Shown here: positions 7,229-11,241 of the stretch, in pieces
Layout: each line of letters opens with the position of its first letter
Position numbering within the stretch: the first letter of the stretch is position 1
NCBI GenBank assembly: GCA_016844545.1
Contig: JAENJC010000116.1
Span: 1 to 11,241, forward strand
Source: Deltaproteobacteria bacterium
GTDB lineage: Bacteria > Desulfobacterota > JAENJC01
DNA: 11,241 bases
Direction of reading: 5' to 3'
Notes under the pieces: model-generated
What the model saw: the letters and a program-made list of their open reading frames with translations, nothing else
Told to the model about the DNA's origin: nothing
Database searches by the model: none
Made by a program: the position numbers and the translations under genes

Positions 7229-8566
7229 TTAACTTTTTACTGCTCTACCCTCTCTATCTGCAACAACAACCTTTATTTCTTGATTTCTCATCCATGTATC
7301 GCACGCAACCTGAAGCTGGAGGGAGTTCCTTGTTGTTGCCTTAATTAGGCCGGAACCCGTGTCTTTCTTCCCTTCTACCAGGGCCGACACTTCTTCCCCC
7401 ACAAACCTACCCATAAACTCTCTCTTTTTTTCTTCGGACATCTCCCTGAGCAACACACACCTTTTCTTTATGGTATCTGGATGGACATGCTTGAGGAACA
7501 GGGCGGCAGGCGTCCCCTTCCTCTTTGAATAAGGGAATACATGCAGATAGCTTACAGGAAGCCGCTTAAGGAGATTGTAGGTGTTTAAGAACTCCCCCTC
7601 CCCTTCGCCGGGAAACCCCACAATAACATCCACACCTATCCCGACATCCGCTACCTTGCTGAGAACCTTTTCGATGACCGATGCAAAGAACGAGGAGGTA
7701 TATCCCCTGTTCATGGCCTTGAGTATCTTATCGTCGCCGCTCTGTAAAGGTATGTGGAGGTGATTGCAGACTGCGGAAGAGGTTGAAAGGAACTCTATGA
7801 ATTCGTCTGTAATCTCTGTAGGCTCCAGAGAGCTTATCCTCACTCTGAGCTTCGGGAACTCCTTATCAATTGTTTTTGCCAAAGACAAGAGGTCTGTAGC
7901 CGGGCTCAGGTCTTCACCGTAGTATCCGAGATGGATGCCGGTAAGGACAACCTCTTTGTATCCCTCATCAACTAGCCTTTTAAGGCCATCCATGACATCG
8001 GTTTGGCTTACACTCCTGCTCCCGCCTCTTGCATAAGGGACGATGCAATATGAGCAGAAGGCGTGACATCCTTCCTGAATCTTCAAGAAGGCCCTTGTAT
8101 GACCGGTAAAGGTCGATACCTTGAACCCCTTTACTTCTCTCTCTTTTAAGATATCGGTTGTGATGATCTTTGTTTGTAGGGGCATCCCTTGTGGGTGCCC
8201 TGTTTGGGCTGGTGCAAGACCCGCCCCTACATCTGCCCCCAGAATTGCTACTATATCGATCTTACCTGTATTCCCGATGACATAATCAACGCCCTCAATC
8301 CTCGCTACTTCATCAGGGCTGACCTGGGCATAACAGCCGGCAACAATAACCTTCGCATCGGGGTTCTGCCTCTTGGCCCGCCTTATGAGCTGCCTTGACT
8401 GGAAATCGCTTTTGTGGGTAACCGTGCAGGTATTTATGATATATACATCGGCCTGATCAGAAAAATCGGTAAGGCGGAACTCTCCCTGTTTCAGGGACTC
8501 TTCCATTACTGCGGAGTCGGTCTGGTTTGTCTTACACCCAAGGGTTGTAATCGCAACGGTCTTCAT
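7229..8566 (-). CDS. mtaB: tRNA t6A37 methylthiotransferase MtaB, with in-frame palindromic insert
   Basis: Radical SAM methylthiotransferase that converts N6-threonylcarbamoyladenosine-37 to its 2-methylthio form in tRNAs reading ANN codons. It has 445 residues. The N-terminal UPF0004 domain carries the Cys ligands C11 (TLGCKTNQ), C47 (NTCTVT) and C78 (AGCYAQ). The radical SAM core has C167, C171 and C174 (EGCHAFCSYC), then RGGSRS, VVLTGIHLGYYG, HIPLQSGDD and VDVIVGFPGE. A TRAM-like C-terminal domain runs from about 383. GCKTNQ favours MtaB over MiaB (GCQMN) and RimO (GCPKN). Residues 113-131, between the two N-terminal domains, are encoded by a palindromic repeat and look foreign (VGAGLAPAQTGHPQGMPLQ). 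The ATG is 12 bp after the TPR gene stop, with no strong Shine-Dalgarno, suggesting coupling to that gene. All visible cluster ligands are present, so it is probably active. Confidence 0.92.
   Translation of the reverse strand: MKTVAITTLGCKTNQTDSAVMEESLKQGEFRLTDFSDQADVYIINTCTVTHKSDFQSRQLIRRAKRQNPDAKVIVAGCYAQVSPDEVARIEGVDYVIGNTGKIDIVAILGADVGAGLAPAQTGHPQGMPLQTKIITTDILKEREVKGFKVSTFTGHTRAFLKIQEGCHAFCSYCIVPYARGGSRSVSQTDVMDGLKRLVDEGYKEVVLTGIHLGYYGEDLSPATDLLSLAKTIDKEFPKLRVRISSLEPTEITDEFIEFLSTSSAVCNHLHIPLQSGDDKILKAMNRGYTSSFFASVIEKVLSKVADVGIGVDVIVGFPGEGEGEFLNTYNLLKRLPVSYLHVFPYSKRKGTPAALFLKHVHPDTIKKRCVLLREMSEEKKREFMGRFVGEEVSALVEGKKDTGSGLIKATTRNSLQLQVACDTWMRNQEIKVVVADREGRAVKS
8175..8231. repeat. 57-bp palindromic repeat element inserted in frame within mtaB
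   Basis: Perfect 9-bp terminal inverted repeats, TGTAGGGGC (8175-8183) and GCCCCTACA (8223-8231), bound the element. Inside are two smaller hairpins. The left has GGGCA (8180-8184) with TGCCC (8196-8200), extended by CCC/GGG. The right has GGGC (8206-8209) with GCCC (8223-8226), extended by GGT/ACC. Exactly 19 codons, all open in the mtaB frame. From general recollection, GTAGGGGC...GCCCCTAC palindromes are scattered, mostly intergenic repeats in several bacterial groups. Confidence 0.8.
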
Positions 8567-8578
8567 CGATTTTATAGC

Positions 8579-9016
8579 TTATCTTAATCCGAGTCTCGTC
8601 AGTACAATGCCAAGATACTTGTTCAGCGGGCTTTGTCTCTTTAAAGGGGGAATGACCGGGGGTTTCCTCATTCCGAGCCCAACCAGTTCATCGACTATCT
8701 CTCTATTTTCTTCATGGGTCAGGCCTTCTCTTAATAGCCGCATTGCCTCAGTTTTTTGTCCGTTAAGGATATATACCCTGCCGAGGTTGAGATAGTGAAC
8801 TGGATTTTCAGGCTCTTCCTTCAATGCCTCTTCGCATATAGATATCGCCTTCTTAAACTGTCCCCGCTCCCGAGCTATACAAAAGGCAAGGTAAGAGCGG
8901 TTTGTCGGGTTATTATTCAACTGTGTTGCCTTCTCAAAAAAAACAAGGGCAGAGACCATATTCCCGTTCTTGATGGCCTCAACACCTTTAGTAAATAGCT
9001 TCTCTGCCTCGCTCAC
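8579..9016 (-). CDS. Small TPR protein with conserved-looking basic tail
   Basis: 145-residue soluble protein with no signal peptide or membrane segment. Three tetratricopeptide repeats are visible: about 3-36 (AEKLFTKGVEAIKNGNMVSA), 38-71 (TNRSYLAFCIARERGQFKKA) and 73-106 (VHYLNLGRVYILNGQKTEAM). After the repeats comes a Pro/basic tail, GMRKPPVIPPLKR followed by SPLNKYLG, a kind of tail I associate with short TPR proteins of Geobacter-like and Nitrospirota genomes (recollection, not checked). TPRs mediate protein-protein contact, so no enzyme activity is expected and the partner is unknown. The start is GTG (9014-9016) with GAGGT four bases upstream and an in-frame TAA immediately before it, which leaves little doubt. 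It is probably co-transcribed with mtaB, 12 bp downstream. Confidence 0.85.
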   Translation of the reverse strand: MSEAEKLFTKGVEAIKNGNMVSALVFFEKATQLNNNPTNRSYLAFCIARERGQFKKAISICEEALKEEPENPVHYLNLGRVYILNGQKTEAMRLLREGLTHEENREIVDELVGLGMRKPPVIPPLKRQSPLNKYLGIVLTRLGLR

Positions 9017-9051
9017 TTAGACCTCAGCCTCATAGTTTCTGTTTACCAACA

Positions 9052-9065
9052 TATAAGTCCTTATA
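9052..9065. promoter_or_regulatory. 14-bp dyad upstream of the TPR-mtaB pair
   Basis: TATAAG (9052-9057) and CTTATA (9060-9065) are perfect inverted arms separated by TC, in the 56-bp gap between the DUF2784 and TPR genes. It could be a weak operator or chance in AT-rich DNA. It is too AU-rich and lacks the T-run expected of an intrinsic terminator. Confidence 0.25.
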
Positions 9066-9072
9066 ACATAGT

Positions 9073-9444
9073 TCACAGTTTTTTATCAAGCACAAGATGC
9101 TTACGCCTAAGATAGAACCATGCGTTAAATCCACATAACAGTGACGTCAAGATAGCTATTAAGTGACGAGGAAGTTCAATGTATATCATCTTTTCCATGT
9201 AATAGATGATGAATGACCCCACATAATTAGATGCAGGGTCGTGTCTTGCCCTGGCCCAGACCTCAATATAGGTCAGGGGACAGTAGAAGTTAAAGACCTC
9301 AATGATAAAAGCAAAGATAAGACCTGAGAGATGAATAATCTTTACAGCCCTGTTTCTCCTCCCCCAGACTGCGCCAGATATAAGAAACAGTATCCAGAGG
9401 AAATGAATCAGGACAACGGCATCTGCAATCAATCTGTAAAACAT
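9073..9444 (-). CDS. DUF2784 family membrane protein
   Basis: 123-residue integral membrane protein with no known biochemical role. Three hydrophobic segments are visible: about 5-27 (IADAVVLIHFLWILFLISGA), 35-54 (KIIHLSGLIFAFIIEVFNF) and 92-112. Between the second and third lies the family signature region CPLTYIE (55-61), then a charged stretch (WARARHD) and YVGSFIIYYMEKMIYI, which together are characteristic of DUF2784. The C-terminus is basic (YLRRKHLVLDKKL). The ATG at 9442-9444 is preceded by a G-rich stretch (GGTGGG) that can serve as a ribosome binding site. It lies 56 bp upstream of the TPR gene on the same strand and may share its transcript. No function can be inferred from the neighbours. 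Confidence 0.85.
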   Translation of the reverse strand: MFYRLIADAVVLIHFLWILFLISGAVWGRRNRAVKIIHLSGLIFAFIIEVFNFYCPLTYIEVWARARHDPASNYVGSFIIYYMEKMIYIELPRHLIAILTSLLCGFNAWFYLRRKHLVLDKKL

Positions 9445-9461
9445 AACCCACCATACGTTTA

Positions 9462-9525
9462 GGACGCTGATTTTCGCCGATATGCACAGATTTAAAATCT
9501 TAAAAATCTGCGTTCATCTGCGTCC
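9462..9525. repeat. 64-bp imperfect palindromic repeat (ATCTGCG type)
   Basis: The left end GGACGCTGAT (9462-9471) and right end ATCTGCGTCC (9516-9525) are inverted copies with 9 of 10 matches. The right side is a 10-bp tandem repeat, ATCTGCGTTC/ATCTGCGTCC (9506-9525). The left side has two matching CGCnGAT units (9465-9471 and 9475-9481). The centre holds CAGATTT (9487-9493) facing AAATCTG (9504-9510). From recollection, ATCTGCGTTCATCTGCGTCC-like strings are widespread intergenic repeats. Lies between the divergent DUF2784 and ubiD genes. Confidence 0.6.
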
Positions 9526-9549
9526 AATAATATTTTCTTCACAAAGGGC

Positions 9550-9578
9550 TTGCAATCATTACGCCTCTGTCAGATAAT
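9550..9578 (+). promoter_or_regulatory. Sigma-70 type promoter for ubiD
   Basis: TTGCAA (9550-9555), a 17-bp spacer, then GATAAT (9573-9578, five of six matches to TATAAT). Transcription would begin near 9585. This leaves too little leader for the ATG at 9593 to have a ribosome binding site and favours the ATG at 9611. Confidence 0.6.
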
Positions 9579-9602
9579 TAGCCAGAGTTACCATGAATCT
9601 GC

Positions 9603-9607
9603 GAGGT
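9603..9607 (+). promoter_or_regulatory. Ribosome binding site that sets the ubiD start
   Basis: GAGGT ends just before TAA and the ATG at 9611. The upstream in-frame ATG at 9593 has no purine-rich sequence ahead of it. UbiD proteins typically begin close to the (M)P..DLREF segment. Confidence 0.7.
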
Positions 9608-9610
9608 AAA

Positions 9611-11068
9611 ATGCCCTTCCATGACCTTAGAGAGTTTATATCATTCCTTGAAAAGCGCAATCTCCTTGTCCGCATAAAGGGAGAGGTGGATCCGAAACTG
9701 GAGGTAACGGAGATACTGAACCGTCTCCTTGCTACAAAGGGGCCAGCCGTTATATTCGAGAATGTGAAGGGGTCGAAGATCCCCATTGTGGCCAACATAT
9801 TTGGGACGGTCGAGAGGGTTGCAATGGCCATGGATACGACTCCGGCAGGCCTCACTGAGATCGGAGAATTCCTTGCTTCAGTTAAGCAGCCCAAACCGCC
9901 CAAGGGGATAGTGGAGGCTATAAAAAAGCTCCCATTCTACAAACAAATGCTCTCCCTTACTCCTAAAACAGTGAGGCATGGCGAATGCCAGGAGGTTGTC
10001 CTCGAAGGAGATGATGTAGACCTGACGAAGTTCCCTATCCTTCACTGCTGGCCAGGTGATGCTGCGCCTCTGATTACATGGCCGTTGGTTATTACTAAAG
10101 GACCTGAAGGTGAGCCTTTCAATGTCGGTGTCTACAGGATGCAGGTGATCGACAGAAACAGGACGATCATGCGCTGGCTCTCCCATCGTGGAGGCGCTCT
10201 GCATTACAGGGAGTGGATGAAGATAAATAAACCTATGCCTGTGGCAGTCGCTATAGGAGGAGACCCTGGGACAATAATGGCCGCAGTAACTCCTGTGCCC
10301 GAGGATATAAGCGAGTTTCACTTTGCCGGGCTTTACAGGAAGAAGGCCCTTGAGCTTGTTCAGTGCAAAACAGTTGACCTGAAGGTCCCTGCATCTTCGG
10401 AGATAGTCCTGGAAGGTGAGATACACCCTGGAGAGTTTGCCCCGGAAGGGCCTTACGGAGACCATACAGGATACTACAACCCTGCTGAGCCGTTCCCTGT
10501 ATTCAAGGTGAACTGCATCACCCACAGGAGAGACCCTCTTTACCTCACTACTGTTACAGGCAGGCCTCCGAGGGAGGATGCGGTAATAGGGGTTGCATTG
10601 AACAAGATATTTGTACCCCTTCTCAGGCAGTCTTTCCCGGAGGTAGTTGACTTCACCCTCCCAATGGAGGCGGTATCTTACAGGATAGCCATTGTATCCA
10701 TAAAGAAGAGCTATCCCGGCCATGCCAAGAGGATAATGATGGGGCTCTGGGGATTTTTAAAACAGTTCCTTTATGTTAAATACATCATCGTAGTTGACCC
10801 GGACATAGACGTGAACAACTGGAACGACGTCATTTGGGCCATCTCCACCAGGGCCGATCCCTCAAGGGACATAACGATAATTAACGACACCCCTATAGAC
10901 TACCTCGACTTCGCATCCCCCAAGGACGAGCTTGGCGGGAAGATGGGGATAGACGCCACAAACAAGATAGGCTCGGAGACGACCAGGGAGTGGGGTACGA
11001 GGCTTGAGATGTCGTCTGATATAATTGAAAAGGTGACAAAAAGATGGAAGGAGTTGGGGCTGGGGTAA
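9611..11068 (+). CDS. ubiD: UbiD family prenylated-FMN-dependent decarboxylase
   Basis: Cytosolic decarboxylase that uses prenylated FMN (made by UbiX); the E. coli homologue decarboxylates 3-polyprenyl-4-hydroxybenzoate in ubiquinone synthesis. It has 485 residues from the chosen start, close to E. coli UbiD (497). Residue numbers here start at ATG 9611. NVGVYRMQVIDRNR (171-184) contains the conserved prFMN-site Arg, followed by IMRWLSHRGGALHYREW. EGPYGDHTGYY (279-289) carries the catalytic-site acid region. SYPGHAKRIMMGLW, NDVIWAISTR, TPIDYLDFASP and MGIDATNK are strongly UbiD-like. The whole protein aligns by eye with bona fide UbiD rather than with distant ring decarboxylases. In an anaerobe the product could instead serve menaquinone synthesis through the futalosine route. 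No ubiX is visible nearby. The SemiSWEET gene starts immediately after the TAA. Confidence 0.9.
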   Translation: MPFHDLREFISFLEKRNLLVRIKGEVDPKLEVTEILNRLLATKGPAVIFENVKGSKIPIVANIFGTVERVAMAMDTTPAGLTEIGEFLASVKQPKPPKGIVEAIKKLPFYKQMLSLTPKTVRHGECQEVVLEGDDVDLTKFPILHCWPGDAAPLITWPLVITKGPEGEPFNVGVYRMQVIDRNRTIMRWLSHRGGALHYREWMKINKPMPVAVAIGGDPGTIMAAVTPVPEDISEFHFAGLYRKKALELVQCKTVDLKVPASSEIVLEGEIHPGEFAPEGPYGDHTGYYNPAEPFPVFKVNCITHRRDPLYLTTVTGRPPREDAVIGVALNKIFVPLLRQSFPEVVDFTLPMEAVSYRIAIVSIKKSYPGHAKRIMMGLWGFLKQFLYVKYIIVVDPDIDVNNWNDVIWAISTRADPSRDITIINDTPIDYLDFASPKDELGGKMGIDATNKIGSETTREWGTRLEMSSDIIEKVTKRWKELGLG

Positions 11069-11241
11069 ATGGACAACACAACAATAATAGGCTCTATAGC
11101 TGCATTTTTTACAACCATCGCATATATTCCGCAGGCCTTCAAGGTGCATAAGACAAGACATACGAGGGACCTGTCAATATGGATGCTCGGGATACTGACG
11201 TCAGGAATATTTCTGTGGACGATTTACGGCGTCCTTATGAG
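11069..11241 (+). CDS. SemiSWEET/PQ-loop small membrane transporter, 3' end outside the window
   Basis: The first 57 residues of a short membrane protein of the MtN3/SemiSWEET family, bacterial half-transporters that dimerise to move sugars across the inner membrane. TM1 (about 5-24) ends in the PQ-loop motif AYIPQ (P21, Q22). It is followed by the conserved loop KTRHTRDLS (28-36) and TM2 (about 38-56, ending LWTIYGVLM). SemiSWEETs are usually 85-95 residues, so the last helix lies beyond the window. The ATG directly follows the ubiD TAA with no gap, and the purine-rich end of ubiD (GGAAGGAG, then GGGG) can act as ribosome binding site, so translation is probably coupled. The substrate cannot be told from the sequence. 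Confidence 0.88.
   Translation, partial: MDNTTIIGSIAAFFTTIAYIPQAFKVHKTRHTRDLSIWMLGILTSGIFLWTIYGVLM

Noticed and set aside
7218..7252. Bidirectional terminator between acs and mtaB (GAGGGT facing ACCCTC)
   Set aside because: The stem has only six pairs around a 23-base loop, lies partly inside the mtaB coding end and lacks a T-run right after the stem on either strand.
8189..8398. Plus-strand open frame over the mtaB palindrome
   Set aside because: It is a shadow of mtaB and of the palindromic element, with no family resemblance and no ribosome binding site.
9506..9525. Start of a CRISPR array
   Set aside because: The units are 10 bp, directly tandem and without spacers; no cas gene is present in the window.
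9593..9610. ubiD start at 9593
   Set aside because: There is no Shine-Dalgarno upstream, it would lie only a few bases after the predicted transcription start, and GAGGT precedes the family-typical start at 9611.

Overview
The window reads as ordinary chromosomal DNA from a bacterium with a Gram-negative style gene set: a MurJ lipid II flippase, NAD synthesis, tRNA modification, acetyl-CoA synthetase and a UbiD-type quinone decarboxylase. Genes are densely packed, base composition is moderate, and AGG and ATA codons are used heavily. Together with a TPR protein of a style I associate with Nitrospirota and Desulfobacterota (formerly Deltaproteobacteria), this suggests one of those groups, but no marker here fixes the taxonomy. 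There are no rRNA or tRNA genes, no CRISPR array, no complete insertion sequence and no phage gene. I do not see a new multi-gene system. The interest lies in a damaged gene and in small palindromic elements.

Layout. Positions 1-1179 (+) hold the C-terminal three quarters of murJ. Positions 1180-1474 contain no intact gene. They carry short iterated repeats, several dyads and a possibly coding remnant on the minus strand. Positions 1475-3661 (-) hold nadB followed by mazG with a 20-bp overlap. nadB lacks about 40 internal codons and is out of frame across the junction. A short divergent region (3662-3743) contains a perfect 15-bp palindrome carrying a TTGAC-type -35 on each strand. Positions 3744-7206 (+) hold a soluble REC-PAS-histidine kinase and then acetyl-CoA synthetase (acs). 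Positions 7229-9444 (-) hold a DUF2784 membrane protein, a TPR protein and mtaB. mtaB carries a 57-bp palindromic repeat inserted in frame. Positions 9445-9610 contain a 64-bp imperfect palindrome and a good sigma-70 type promoter. Positions 9611-11241 (+) hold a ubiD-family decarboxylase with a SemiSWEET/PQ-loop gene starting directly after its stop codon and running off the window.

How the genes relate. nadB and mazG were probably one transcription unit linking NAD synthesis to nucleotide-pool cleaning; the first step now looks broken, or the assembly is wrong there. The sensor kinase next to acs may tune acetate assimilation, but that rests on position only. The TPR protein and mtaB are 12 bp apart and probably co-transcribed. 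ubiD and the SemiSWEET gene are very likely co-transcribed and translationally coupled, without an obvious functional link.
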